Of a DNA stretch of 64,000 nt, positions 1 to 8,124 are shown piece by piece (the first letter of the stretch is position 1; the number at the start of each line of letters is the position of its first letter). A model generated the notes under the pieces. That model did no database searches, had not been told where the DNA came from, and saw only the letters and a program-made list of their open reading frames with translations. Source of the DNA: Streptomyces sp. NBC_01571 (GTDB lineage Bacteria; Actinomycetota; Actinomycetes; Streptomycetales; Streptomycetaceae); contig NZ_JAPEPZ010000001.1 of assembly GCF_026339875.1 (NCBI RefSeq), positions 7,130,001 to 7,194,000 on the forward strand. The letters run 5' to 3'. The position numbers and the translations under genes are program-made.

Positions 1-275
1 GCGACAAGCTGCACACCCTGCAGTTCTTCCAGATCCTGGCCGCGCAGCACGGGATGAACTGGATCAACCTCGGTCTGCACCCGGGCTGGAACAGCAGCTC
101 GGCGTCGGAGCACGACCTCAACCGCCTCGGCGTCTTCGCCGGTGCCGCCGCGCAGACCAATGTCGACGAGGGCCCCGAGACCGTGCACAAGGCCGACATC
201 GCGACGGCGGAGCACCTCGGCCGCCGGGTCGCGGAGGCGGCGCGGGTGTTCTCACTGGGGCGCGCGGCCGCGTAG
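1..275 (+). CDS. Flavodoxin-family NAD(P)H oxidoreductase, 3' part
   Basis: The reading frame is open from the window edge (first full codon at 3) to a TAG at 273-275, leaving 90 visible C-terminal residues. The segment with a histidine-glycine before NWINLGLHPGW, then SSASEHDLNRLGVFAG, resembles the C-terminal half of WrbA-like flavodoxin/FMN-dependent quinone reductases, where an Asn/Ser-rich loop and a conserved gly-ala-ala stretch surround the flavin. The N-terminal FMN phosphate-binding loop lies outside the window, so the assignment is by family resemblance only. The neighbour is the convergent CAP-domain gene; the 163-bp gap holds one copy of a dispersed repeat. Confidence 0.6.
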   Translation, partial: DKLHTLQFFQILAAQHGMNWINLGLHPGWNSSSASEHDLNRLGVFAGAAAQTNVDEGPETVHKADIATAEHLGRRVAEAARVFSLGRAAA

Positions 276-351
276 ACGGCGGTGGGAGCGCCCCGGGTGT
301 TCCTCGGCGGCCCGGCCCCGCACCCACGGCCGCGCCGCTGAGCCAGGCCGC

Positions 352-390
352 GCCTGCCACGACAAGCCCGCACCTGCCACGACGAGGCCG
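352..390 (+). repeat. Dispersed 39-nt intergenic repeat, copy 1
   Basis: This 39-nt element begins with GCCTGCCACGACAAGCC and ends in AGGCCG. A second, inverted copy lies at 1900-1938. The first 17 bases are identical and about 29 of 39 match overall. Copy 1 is itself a tandem of two 20-nt units sharing CCTGCCACGAC. It sits in the gap between the convergent flavodoxin and CAP-domain genes. Function unknown. Confidence 0.6.
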
Positions 391-438
391 CGCCCACCGT
401 TCTCGGCGGGCGCGGCCTCGGTCGTGCGTCGGGGGCGG

Positions 439-1407
439 TCAGTACCCGAAGTCCTGCGTCCACCAGGGACCGCCGGCGCCGAAGTGCGCACCGACGCCCA
501 GGGTCTTGAAGTCGCAGTTCAGTATGTTGGCGCGGTGGCCCTCGCTGTTCATCCAGGCGTCCATGACCGCTGCCGCGTCCGCCTGGCCACGGGCTATGTT
601 CTCGCCGCCGAGCGCGGTGATGCCCGCCTTCGCCGCACGGTCCCAGGGGCTGAGCCCGCTCGGGTCGGTGTGGTCGAAGAAGTCGCGCAGGGCCATGTCG
701 TCGCTGAAGGACTGGGCGAGGTCCGTCAGGGCGCTGTTCCCCGTGACCGGGGTGCAGCCGGCCTTGGCCCGCTCCTCGTTGACGAGCTTGAGCACCTCGG
801 CCTCCGCGGCGGCCTCGGACGTCACCGGGGCGGTGGTCACCGGCGCCTTCGGCCTCGCCACCTCGGAGACCGGAGCCGAGGGCTCCGCGGGCTCGGCGGT
901 CTTGCCCGGCTTGGTGGTGGCCGGCTCCTGGGAAGGTGTCGCCGTCGGCGCGGCGGCCGCAGACGTGGAGGGAGGCGCCGAAGGAGAGGAGGCACGGTCG
1001 GAGTCGCGGCTCGTCGACTGGTCGTCGCGGCTGTCCGCACTGCCCGAGGTGCCGCCCTGCTGGGTCTCCTGGCCGGACGGGGAACCGACGGCCTGCACCT
1101 GGTCGGAGTTGTTGCCCCCGCCGCCGAGCGCGTAGTTCTCCGCGCCGGGCACTACTCCCGCCGCGACGGCGACGGTGCCCAGGGCCACTGCCGCCGAGAC
1201 ACCGAGCAGACCCGTGCGAACGGGCGTCGCGGCCTTCCTCTTGCGGTGCGAGCGCGCGGCGGCGTTGCCGGGGAGGTCGGCGATGGCGGCATAGCCGTAC
1301 AGGTTCTCCGGCCCGTAGCTTTCCGTGAGGGGTCCGTGCGTATCGGTGACCCCGGTGGCGCGGCTTGTGGCGGCGCGGCCGGCGGCGGAGCGTCGGTGGC
1401 GTCCCAT
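439..1407 (-). CDS. Secreted/membrane CAP (SCP/PR1) domain protein
   Basis: 322 residues. The N-terminus is basic (MGRHRRSAAGRA) and followed near residues 70-95 by a hydrophobic segment (GLLGVSAAVALGTVAVAAGV) that should be a membrane anchor or uncleaved signal. A long Ser/Thr/Pro/Ala-rich linker follows to about residue 200. The C-terminal CAP domain carries LVNEERAKAGC, the HTDPSGLSPWDRA region, GENIARGQ and GHRANILNCDFKTLGVG, the signature motifs of the bacterial SCP family. Two Cys suggest an extracellular disulfide. ATG at 1407 is preferred over the upstream start at 1446 because GAGGAAGG lies 7 nt before it. A strong palindrome lies 35-68 bp upstream. The role of bacterial CAP proteins is largely unsettled. 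Confidence 0.85.
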   Translation of the reverse strand: MGRHRRSAAGRAATSRATGVTDTHGPLTESYGPENLYGYAAIADLPGNAAARSHRKRKAATPVRTGLLGVSAAVALGTVAVAAGVVPGAENYALGGGGNNSDQVQAVGSPSGQETQQGGTSGSADSRDDQSTSRDSDRASSPSAPPSTSAAAAPTATPSQEPATTKPGKTAEPAEPSAPVSEVARPKAPVTTAPVTSEAAAEAEVLKLVNEERAKAGCTPVTGNSALTDLAQSFSDDMALRDFFDHTDPSGLSPWDRAAKAGITALGGENIARGQADAAAVMDAWMNSEGHRANILNCDFKTLGVGAHFGAGGPWWTQDFGY

Positions 1408-1441
1408 CTCCTGGCCTTCCTCGATCTTTCGGTCAGCGTCC

Positions 1442-1475
1442 CTCACTCGAAAGAGTGAGTTTCATATGAGACTCA
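1442..1475 (-). promoter_or_regulatory. Palindromic operator candidate upstream of CAP gene
   Basis: TGAGTTTCATATGAGACTCA (1456-1475) is symmetrical at 18 of 20 positions and is AT-rich against a GC-rich background. It overlaps a perfect 7-bp hairpin, CTCACTC-GAAA-GAGTGAG (1442-1459), so the half-site ACTCA/TGAGT occurs several times. It lies 35-68 bp upstream of the CAP start and is read by no protein, as expected of a regulator binding site over a promoter. The regulator is unknown. Confidence 0.5.
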
Positions 1476-1537
1476 TTGGACCGGGACGGTACCGCATGGC
1501 GAGAGGGGAGGAAGTGCCCGGAGAGACTTTGTCCGGT

Positions 1538-1543
1538 TAGCGT
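1538..1543 (+). promoter_or_regulatory. -10 element of acyP (probably leaderless mRNA)
   Basis: TAGCGT fits the Streptomyces TAnnnT -10 pattern and ends 6 nt before the acyP ATG. There is no Shine-Dalgarno sequence next to the start, so the transcript probably begins at or next to the ATG. No good -35 is visible. Confidence 0.4.
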
Positions 1544-1549
1544 GCACGC

Positions 1550-1831
1550 ATGAACGAGGTTGTACGACTGGTTGTCTGGGTACGCGGGCGTGTCCAGGGT
1601 GTGGGTTTCCGCTGGTTCACGCGGGCCAGGGCGCTGGAGATCGGCGGCCTGAGTGGTTTTGCTCTCAACCTGGACGACGGACGGGTCCAGGTGGTCGCGG
1701 AGGGCCCCAGGTCCGCGTGCGAGGGACTGCTGGACTGGCTGCAGGGGGACGACACACCCGGGCGGGTGGACGGAGTCACTGAGATCTGGGACACGCCCCG
1801 GGGCATCTACGACAGCTTCGCCATCCGGTGA
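1550..1831 (+). CDS. acyP: Acylphosphatase
   Basis: 93 residues, the usual size of the family. It hydrolyses acyl-phosphate bonds in the cytoplasm. The signature [11 protein letters not shown] (about residues 13-23) contains the phosphate-binding loop and the catalytic Arg; the second conserved region with the catalytic Asn is [17 protein letters not shown]. The start lacks a Shine-Dalgarno sequence and has a -10-like hexamer just upstream, which points to a leaderless message. The gene is divergent from the CAP gene and lies upstream of smc, as in other Streptomyces. Confidence 0.95.
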   Translation: MNEVVRLVVWVRGRVQGVGFRWFTRARALEIGGLSGFALNLDDGRVQVVAEGPRSACEGLLDWLQGDDTPGRVDGVTEIWDTPRGIYDSFAIR

Positions 1832-2212
1832 CGGTGACGGGCGCGCAGCCCCCGCCGGACGCGGCGGCGCGTGCCTCCGGCACCTGCCGGGAGCGGAAAC
1901 GGCCTGGTGGTTGCCAAGAACGGCTTGTCGTGGCAGGCTCCCGGGAGAAGGATGATCTCCACACCCCCAGGGTCCCGCAGGAGTCGCAGCGCAGCCGCCC
2001 CAGAGCCGCGCGACAGCGGGTTGCCCCCCAATACGGGGTGTGATCGTGTTGACCGTCAAACTTTTTGGTGAGACGCTGAAAGCCCCGCGCACCTTAGCTG
2101 TTTGGCATGTGGAACCGCAGCAAGAATTTAGCAAGTGTCAAGCATCGCGGGTGCGATTCCCTCACGACCCACACCGCTTCGGTCGGTCACTCAGTGTGGA
2201 GGACCATCCATC
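1832..2212. other. Intergenic region between acyP and the 67-residue protein gene
   Basis: 381 bp without a credible gene. The first part is GC-rich and contains the inverted copy of the dispersed repeat (1900-1938). From about 2040 the composition becomes AT-richer (GTCAAACTTTTTGG, then AGCAAGAATTTAGC), which suggests promoter DNA for the downstream small gene. TTTGGC at 2101 and GAATTT at 2124 are 17 bp apart, the best but still weak -35/-10 pair. Confidence 0.5.
1900..1938 (-). repeat. Dispersed 39-nt intergenic repeat, copy 2 (inverted)
   Basis: This is the reverse-oriented partner of 352-390. On the minus strand it reads GCCTGCCACGACAAGCC, then diverges, and returns to AGGCCG. Within it GCCTG/CAGGC and CAAG/CTTG can pair into a hairpin with an internal loop. 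The two copies bracket the CAP-acyP pair in opposite orientation. Confidence 0.6.
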
Positions 2213-2416
2213 ATGGCAAAGGCGCTTCTCGGTTACGTCGGCGGTTCCGACCCGCGACTCATTGCCGAGATGCGACGGCTCCAGCAGCGCGTCCAGGACC
2301 TCGAATCCGAGCTCGGACGGATTCAGGCCGAGAACGACGCGCTCGCGGCTGCCGCTTCTCACGACTCGCTTCTCGAGAGCATCGACGTACCCCAGGCGGA
2401 GCCTGCGCTCACCTGA
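2213..2416 (+). CDS. Small conserved coiled-coil protein
   Basis: 67 residues starting MAKALLGYVGGSDPRL. The ATG at 2213 follows TGGAGGACC, a good ribosome-binding site, so the longer in-frame opening from 2135 is rejected. Residues about 17-50 (AEMRRLQQRVQDLESELGRI onward) form a canonical heptad pattern, predicted to be a single cytosolic coiled coil that may dimerise. The gene has its own AT-rich upstream region and a strong intrinsic terminator, so it is probably monocistronic. I recognise the sequence type as a small actinobacterial protein of unknown function found next to smc; whether it works with Smc is speculation. Confidence 0.85.
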   Translation: MAKALLGYVGGSDPRLIAEMRRLQQRVQDLESELGRIQAENDALAAAASHDSLLESIDVPQAEPALT

Positions 2417-2483
2417 TCACTGCACCGCACCACGACAGCAGTGGTTGGGCAGCCCCTATCAACCGCTAAGTTGTCAGATTTGC

Positions 2484-2508
2484 AAGGGACGCCTCTTCGG
2501 CGTCCCTT
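2484..2508 (+). terminator. Intrinsic terminator after the small coiled-coil gene
   Basis: AAGGGACGCC, a 5-nt loop, then GGCGTCCCTT give a perfect 10-bp stem, followed by the pyrimidine/T-rich tract CTTCTTTC. It is one of the few classical U-tract terminators in this GC-rich window. Confidence 0.9.
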
Positions 2509-2623
2509 CTTCTTTCCCCCGCCTGTACTTCAAGCTCTTGTACGTCTGGTGTGCCCTGCACGTTCATGGGTGAAACCGCGGGTTCATGGAGTGAGACCGG
2601 CCCGAAAGGTAGAGTCCGGCGGC

Positions 2624-5600
2624 GTGCACCTCAAGGCCCTGACCCTGCGCGGGTTCAAATCGTTCGCCTCGGCGACCACGCTGCGGTTCGAGCCGGGCAT
2701 CACCTGCGTCGTGGGCCCCAACGGCTCGGGCAAGTCCAACGTCGTGGACGCCCTGAGCTGGGTGATGGGCGAGCAGGGGGCCAAGTCGCTGCGCGGCGGG
2801 AAGATGGAGGACGTCATCTTCGCCGGCACCACCGGCCGCCCGCCGCTGGGTCGTGCCGAGGTGTCCCTGACCATCGACAACTCCGACGGGGCGCTGCCCA
2901 TCGAGTACGCCGAGGTCACCATCACGCGGATCATGTTCCGCAACGGCGGCAGCGAGTACCAGATCAACGGCGACACCTGCCGGCTTCTCGACATCCAGGA
3001 ACTCCTGTCCGACTCCGGCATCGGCCGCGAGATGCACGTGATCGTCGGGCAGGGACAGCTCGACTCCGTCCTGCACGCCGATCCCATGGGCCGCCGCGCG
3101 TTCATCGAGGAGGCGGCCGGCGTCCTCAAGCACCGCAAGCGCAAGGAGAAGGCGCTGCGGAAGCTGGACGCGATGCGGGCGAACCTCGCCCGGGTCCAGG
3201 ACCTGACCGACGAACTCCGGCGCCAGCTCAAGCCCCTCGGCAGGCAGGCCGCCGTCGCCCGCCGCGCCGCCGTCATCCAGGCCGACCTGCGCGACGCCCG
3301 GCTCCGCCTCCTCGCCGACGACCTCGTACGCCTCAGGCAGGCGCTCCAGACGGAGATCGCGGACGAGGCGGCGCTCAAGGAACGCAAGGACGCGGCCGAG
3401 GCCGAGTTGAAGAGGGCGCTGCAGCGCGAAGCACTCCTGGAGGAGGAGGTGCGCCGCCTCACGCCCCGCCTCCAGCGTGCCCAGCAGACCTGGTACGAGC
3501 TGTCGCAGCTCGCCGAGCGGGTGCGCGGCACGATCTCGCTGGCCGACGCGCGCGTGAAGAGCGCCACCTCGGCGCCTCCCGAGGAGCGGCGCGGGCGCGA
3601 TCCCGAGGACATGGAGCGCGAGGCCGCGCGCATCCGCGAGCAGGAGGCCGAGCTCGAAGCGGCCCTGGAGGCGGCCGAGCACGCCCTGGAGGACACGGTC
3701 GCGCACCGGGCCGAGCTGGAGCGCGAACTCGCCGTCGAGGAACGCCGCCTCAAGGACGTGGCCCGCGCCATCGCCGACCGCCGTGAGGGCCTGGCCCGGC
3801 TCAACGGCCAGGTCAACGCCGCGCGTTCACGGGCCGCCTCCGCCCAGTCCGAGATCGACCGGCTCGCCGCCGCCCGCGACGAGGCCCAGGAACGGGCGGT
3901 CACGGCGCAGGAGGAGTACGAGCAGCTGAAGGCCGAGGTCGACGGCCTCGACGCCGGCGACGCCGAACTGACGGAGCGGCACGAGGAGGCCAAACGGGCG
4001 CTCGCCGACGCCGAGTCCGCCCTCACCGAGGCGCGCGAGGCGGCCACGGCGGCCGAACGCAGGCGTGCCGCGACCCAGGCCCGCCACGAGGCACTGGCGC
4101 TCGGCCTGCGCCGCAAGGACGGTACGGGCGCGCTGCTGGGAGCGAAGGATCGGCTCACCGGGCTTCTCGGCCCCGCCGCCGAACTGCTGTCCGTCACCCC
4201 CGGGTACGAGGTCGCCCTCGCCGCCGCCTTCGGTACGGCGGCGGACGCCATCGCGGTCACCACCCCGGCCTCGGCGGCCGAGGCCATCCGCCTGTTGCGC
4301 AAACAGGACGCCGGACGGGCGGCGCTCCTGCTGGCGGGGGCCCCGGAGGAGCCGGCTGCGCCACGGACCGGGGACGGCGTCGCGACGAGCGGGACCGTGG
4401 GCCGGGACGCGCGCACCGGTGCACCGGGCGAGGGGGACCGGGCCGGCGGGCACCCCGACACCCGACAGCCCGCCCGGCACCATGGTGACGGCGACGACCA
4501 GAACGCCGGGACCGTGCCGGCGCACCCCGTTCATCCTCCCCACGCCGCGGACCTCGTCCGGGGACCCGCGGAACTCATGCCGGCGGTACGGCGGCTGCTG
4601 CGCGGGATCGTCGTGGTCGGCACCCTGGAGGACGCCGAGGACTTGGTCTACGCGCGGCCGGGGCTGACCGCGGTCACCGTCGAGGGGGACCTGCTCGGGG
4701 CGCACTTCGCGCACGGCGGCTCCGCGGGGGCGCCGAGTCTGCTGGAGGTGCAGGCGTCCGTCGACGAGGCCGCGGCCGAGCTCGAAGAGCTCGCCGTGCG
4801 CTGTGAGGACCTCGGCGAGGCGCAGCACCGGGCCGTCGAGCGGCGCAAGGAGCGGGCGGCGCTCGTCGAGGAGCTGGGGGAGCGGCGGCGGGCCGCCGAG
4901 CGGGAGAAGTCGTCCGTGGCCCAGCAGTTGGGGCGGCTGGCCGGGCAGGCGCGCGGTGCCGCCGGGGAGGCCGAGCGGAGCACCGCCGCCGCCGCGCGGG
5001 CCCAGGAGGCGCTGGACCGGGCGGTGGAGGAGGCGGAGGTGCTGGCCGAGCGGCTGGCCGTCGCCGAGGAGATGCCCGTGGAGGAGGAGCCCGACACCGC
5101 CGTACGGGATCGGCTCGCCGCCGACGGGGCCAACGCGCGGCAGACCGAGATGGAGGCGCGGCTCCAGGTGCGTACGCACGAGGAGCGGGTGAAGGGTCTC
5201 GCCGGGCGGGCCGAGGGGCTCGACCGGGCCGCGCGTGCGGAACGCGAGGCACGCGCGCGTGCGGAGCAGCGGCGGGCCCGGCTGCGGCACGAAGCGGCGG
5301 TCGCGGAGGCCGTCGCCTCCGGCGCCCGGCAGCTGCTCGCGTACGTCGAGGTCTCGCTGGGGCGGGCCGAGGAGGAGCGGGGCGCCGCGGAGAACGCCAG
5401 GACTTACAAGGAGCAGGCGCTCGGGGCCGTCCGGGGCGAGGGGCGCGACCTCAAGGCGGAGCTGGACAAACTCACGGATTCGGTTCACCGCGGCGAGGTG
5501 CTCGGCGCCGAGAAGCGGATGCGCATGGAGCAGCTGGAGACGAAGGCGCTGGAGGAACTCGGCGTCGAACCGGCGGGGCTGGTCGCGGACTACGGTCCGG

Positions 5601-6334
5601 ATCAGCTCGTACCGCCGTCGCTGCCCGCCGAGGGCGAGGAGCTGCCGGAGGATCCGGAGCACCCGCGCAACCAGCCCCGCCAGTTCCACCGCGCGGAGCA
5701 GGAGCGACGGCTCAAGTCGGCGGAGCGGGCCTACCAGCAGCTGGGGAAGGTCAACCCGCTCGCGCTGGAGGAGTTCGCCGCGCTGGAGGAGCGTCACAAG
5801 TTCCTCAGCGAGCAGCTGGAGGACCTGAAGAAGACGCGTGCCGACCTCCTCCAGGTGGTGAAGGAGGTGGACGAGCGGGTCGAACAGGTCTTCACCGAGG
5901 CGTACCGGGACACCGCACGGGAGTTCGAAGGCGTCTTCAGCCGGCTGTTCCCCGGGGGTGACGGGCGGCTGATCCTCACCGATCCCGACAACATGCTCAC
6001 CACGGGGGTGGATGTCGAGGCGCGGCCGCCGGGCAAGAAGGTGAAGCGGCTGTCCCTGCTGTCCGGTGGGGAGAGGTCCCTCACGGCCGTCGCGCTCCTG
6101 GTGTCGATCTTCAAGGCACGGCCCAGCCCGTTCTATGTGATGGACGAGGTCGAGGCGGCACTGGACGACACCAATCTGCAGCGGCTGATCCGGATCATGC
6201 AGGAGCTGCAGGAGGCCTCGCAGCTGATCGTGATCACGCATCAGAAGCGCACGATGGAGGTGGCCGACGCGCTGTACGGCGTCTCCATGCAGGGCGACGG
6301 TGTGTCGAAGGTCATCAGCCAGCGGCTTCGCTAG
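2624..6334 (+). CDS. smc: Chromosome partition protein Smc
   Basis: 1236 residues, slightly longer than usual (about 1190). Smc is the ATPase of the bacterial condensin complex with ScpA/ScpB and compacts and segregates chromosomes. It has the N-terminal Walker A GPNGSGKSN (about 31-39), two long coiled coils flanking a hinge (about 510-690), and a C-terminal head with the signature LSGGERSLTA (about 1146) and Walker B FYVMDEVEAALDD (about 1170). GTG at 2624 is chosen because VHLKALTLRGFKSFA is the standard Smc N-terminus. The hinge carries an unusual Gly/Asp/His-rich insert at about residues 572-638. TAGAGT ends 8 nt before the GTG, so the mRNA may be leaderless. ScpA/B are not nearby. Confidence 0.98.
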   Translation: MHLKALTLRGFKSFASATTLRFEPGITCVVGPNGSGKSNVVDALSWVMGEQGAKSLRGGKMEDVIFAGTTGRPPLGRAEVSLTIDNSDGALPIEYAEVTITRIMFRNGGSEYQINGDTCRLLDIQELLSDSGIGREMHVIVGQGQLDSVLHADPMGRRAFIEEAAGVLKHRKRKEKALRKLDAMRANLARVQDLTDELRRQLKPLGRQAAVARRAAVIQADLRDARLRLLADDLVRLRQALQTEIADEAALKERKDAAEAELKRALQREALLEEEVRRLTPRLQRAQQTWYELSQLAERVRGTISLADARVKSATSAPPEERRGRDPEDMEREAARIREQEAELEAALEAAEHALEDTVAHRAELERELAVEERRLKDVARAIADRREGLARLNGQVNAARSRAASAQSEIDRLAAARDEAQERAVTAQEEYEQLKAEVDGLDAGDAELTERHEEAKRALADAESALTEAREAATAAERRRAATQARHEALALGLRRKDGTGALLGAKDRLTGLLGPAAELLSVTPGYEVALAAAFGTAADAIAVTTPASAAEAIRLLRKQDAGRAALLLAGAPEEPAAPRTGDGVATSGTVGRDARTGAPGEGDRAGGHPDTRQPARHHGDGDDQNAGTVPAHPVHPPHAADLVRGPAELMPAVRRLLRGIVVVGTLEDAEDLVYARPGLTAVTVEGDLLGAHFAHGGSAGAPSLLEVQASVDEAAAELEELAVRCEDLGEAQHRAVERRKERAALVEELGERRRAAEREKSSVAQQLGRLAGQARGAAGEAERSTAAAARAQEALDRAVEEAEVLAERLAVAEEMPVEEEPDTAVRDRLAADGANARQTEMEARLQVRTHEERVKGLAGRAEGLDRAARAEREARARAEQRRARLRHEAAVAEAVASGARQLLAYVEVSLGRAEEERGAAENARTYKEQALGAVRGEGRDLKAELDKLTDSVHRGEVLGAEKRMRMEQLETKALEELGVEPAGLVADYGPDQLVPPSLPAEGEELPEDPEHPRNQPRQFHRAEQERRLKSAERAYQQLGKVNPLALEEFAALEERHKFLSEQLEDLKKTRADLLQVVKEVDERVEQVFTEAYRDTAREFEGVFSRLFPGGDGRLILTDPDNMLTTGVDVEARPPGKKVKRLSLLSGGERSLTAVALLVSIFKARPSPFYVMDEVEAALDDTNLQRLIRIMQELQEASQLIVITHQKRTMEVADALYGVSMQGDGVSKVISQRLR

Positions 6335-6431
6335 TCAGCGGCCTCGGCGGCCGCACGGGTCGGCGGCTTCCCGGAGCGAAGCGGCGTGCCTCCCGTTTCT
6401 CGGGGTATCCGCACCACGTCAGCTCTATTCC

Positions 6432-6518
6432 TTCAAGACTTGAACATGATGGCCTGACCGGACCAGGGAAAAGTCACAGCAATCTGACTATTGACTTCGA
6501 TACTTGAAGGCATAGTCT
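6432..6518 (+). promoter_or_regulatory. glcP promoter with two CTTGAA-type operators
   Basis: This is the functional part of the 304-bp gap between smc and glcP. TTGACT (6491-6496) and TAGTCT (6513-6518) make a plausible promoter with a 16-bp spacer. A perfect 13-bp palindrome TTCAAGACTTGAA sits at 6432-6444, and a degenerate copy TTCGATACTTGAA at 6496-6508 lies between -35 and -10. Their centres are 64 bp apart, about six helical turns. From memory, the half-sites resemble those proposed for ROK-family sugar regulators such as Rok7B7; this is not established here. The flanks (6335-6431 and 6519-6638) show nothing further. Confidence 0.6.
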
Positions 6519-6638
6519 CTGCAACGTTGCTTTTACCTTCAGGTGTGGTTGGCGTGCGGCTGTGCGCCACTGGAACCACCACCGAAGGGCTTGCCCCCAC
6601 ACCCCCGGCAGCGAGGCCGGTGGCCCGAGGAGTTACAC

Positions 6639-8057
6639 GTGACCAGCACTGCGCAGGCACCCCAATCAGGAGCCGGGACGGCTCACCCCGAACATCTCGG
6701 GCACGTCATCTTCATCGCGGCGGCCGCCGCGATGGGCGGCTTCCTCTTCGGTTACGACAGCGCCGTGATCAACGGCGCCGTCGAAGCGATCCGAGGCCGC
6801 TACGACATCGGTTCCGCGGCCCTGGCGCAGGTCATCGCCATCGCACTGATCGGCTGCGCCATCGGCGCGGCGACCGCGGGCCGGATAGCCGACCGCATCG
6901 GCCGTATCCGCTGTATGCAGATCTCCGCCGTCCTCTTCACGGTCAGCGCCGTCGGTTCCGCGCTCCCGTTCGCGCTGTGGGACCTCGCCCTGTGGCGCAT
7001 CATCGGCGGATTCGCCATCGGCATGGCCTCCGTCATCGGCCCCGCCTACATCGCCGAGGTCTCCCCCGCCGCCTACCGCGGCCGGCTCGGCTCCTTCCAG
7101 CAGGCCGCGATCGTCATCGGCATCGCCATCTCGCAGTTGGTCAACTGGGGCATCCTGAACGCCGCCGGCGGCGACCAGCGCGGCAAGCTCATGGGGCTCG
7201 AGGCCTGGCAGGTCATGCTCGGCGTCATGGTCATCCCGGCCGTCCTGTACGGTCTGCTCTCCTTCGCGATCCCCGAGTCGCCGCGCTTCCTGATCTCCGT
7301 GGGCCGGCACGACCGCGCCCACGAGGTGCTCAAGGAGGTCGAGGGCGACAAGATCGACCTGAACGCCCGCGTCGCCGAGATCGAGCACGCCATGAAGAGC
7401 GAGCACAAGTCGAGTTTCAAGGACCTGCTCGGCGGCAGCTTCTTCTTCAAGCCGATCGTCTGGGTCGGCATCGGACTCTCGGTCTTCCAGCAGTTCGTCG
7501 GCATCAACGTCGCGTTCTACTACTCCTCGACGCTGTGGCAGTCGGTCGGTGTCGACCCCTCGCAGTCGTTCTTCTACTCGTTCACCACGTCGATCATCAA
7601 CATCATCGGCACCGTGATCGCCATGATCTTCGTCGACCGGGTCGGGCGTAAGCCGCTCGCGCTCATCGGCTCCGTGGGCATGGTCATCGGCCTCGGCCTC
7701 GAAGCCTGGGCGTTCTCCTACGACCTGGTGGGCGGCAAGCTGCCGGCCACCCAGGGCTGGGTCGCCCTGATCGCCGCGCACGTCTTCGTCCTCTTCTTCG
7801 CCCTCTCCTGGGGTGTCGTGGTCTGGGTCTTCCTCGGCGAGATGTTCCCGAACCGGATCCGTGCCGCCGCCCTCGGCGTGGCCGCCTCCGCGCAGTGGAT
7901 CGCCAACTGGGCCATCACCGCGAGCTTCCCGTCGCTGGCCGACTGGAACCTCTCCGCGACCTACGTGATCTACACGGCCTTCGCCGCGCTCTCCATCCCC
8001 TTCGTGCTCAAGTACGTGAAGGAGACCAAGGGCAAGGCCCTGGAGGAAATGGGCTAG
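6639..8057 (+). CDS. glcP: Glucose permease, MFS sugar porter family
   Basis: 472 residues, matching the length of the Streptomyces glucose permease GlcP. It is an inner-membrane proton symporter with 12 predicted transmembrane segments. Sugar porter signatures are GYDSAVINGA in TM1, GRIADRIGRIR between TM2 and TM3, PESPRFLISVGR before the central loop, QQFVGINVAFYYSSTLW in TM7, DRVGRKPL between TM8 and TM9, and the C-terminal ETKGKALEEMG. GTG at 6639 is chosen because CCGAGGAG lies 7 nt upstream and the residues before it are not family-like. In S. coelicolor this gene is the main glucose uptake system feeding glucose kinase-dependent repression. The upstream operator pair suggests sugar-responsive control. 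Confidence 0.93.
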   Translation: MTSTAQAPQSGAGTAHPEHLGHVIFIAAAAAMGGFLFGYDSAVINGAVEAIRGRYDIGSAALAQVIAIALIGCAIGAATAGRIADRIGRIRCMQISAVLFTVSAVGSALPFALWDLALWRIIGGFAIGMASVIGPAYIAEVSPAAYRGRLGSFQQAAIVIGIAISQLVNWGILNAAGGDQRGKLMGLEAWQVMLGVMVIPAVLYGLLSFAIPESPRFLISVGRHDRAHEVLKEVEGDKIDLNARVAEIEHAMKSEHKSSFKDLLGGSFFFKPIVWVGIGLSVFQQFVGINVAFYYSSTLWQSVGVDPSQSFFYSFTTSIINIIGTVIAMIFVDRVGRKPLALIGSVGMVIGLGLEAWAFSYDLVGGKLPATQGWVALIAAHVFVLFFALSWGVVVWVFLGEMFPNRIRAAALGVAASAQWIANWAITASFPSLADWNLSATYVIYTAFAALSIPFVLKYVKETKGKALEEMG

Positions 8058-8124
8058 GCCCGCACCCCCCGGACTCGGGGAGAAGGGCCAAGTCCCCGCT
8101 GCCCCTCTCCTCGTACTCGTGAGA

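Noticed and set aside
2100..2130. Sigma-54-like TTGGCATG pattern
   Set aside because: Streptomyces lack sigma-54 and the second element (TTGC at proper spacing) is missing.
3827..6241. An 804-codon open frame on the minus strand inside smc
   Set aside because: Smc is certain on the plus strand; the antisense frame has no recognisable domain and is open because stop codons are rare at this GC content.
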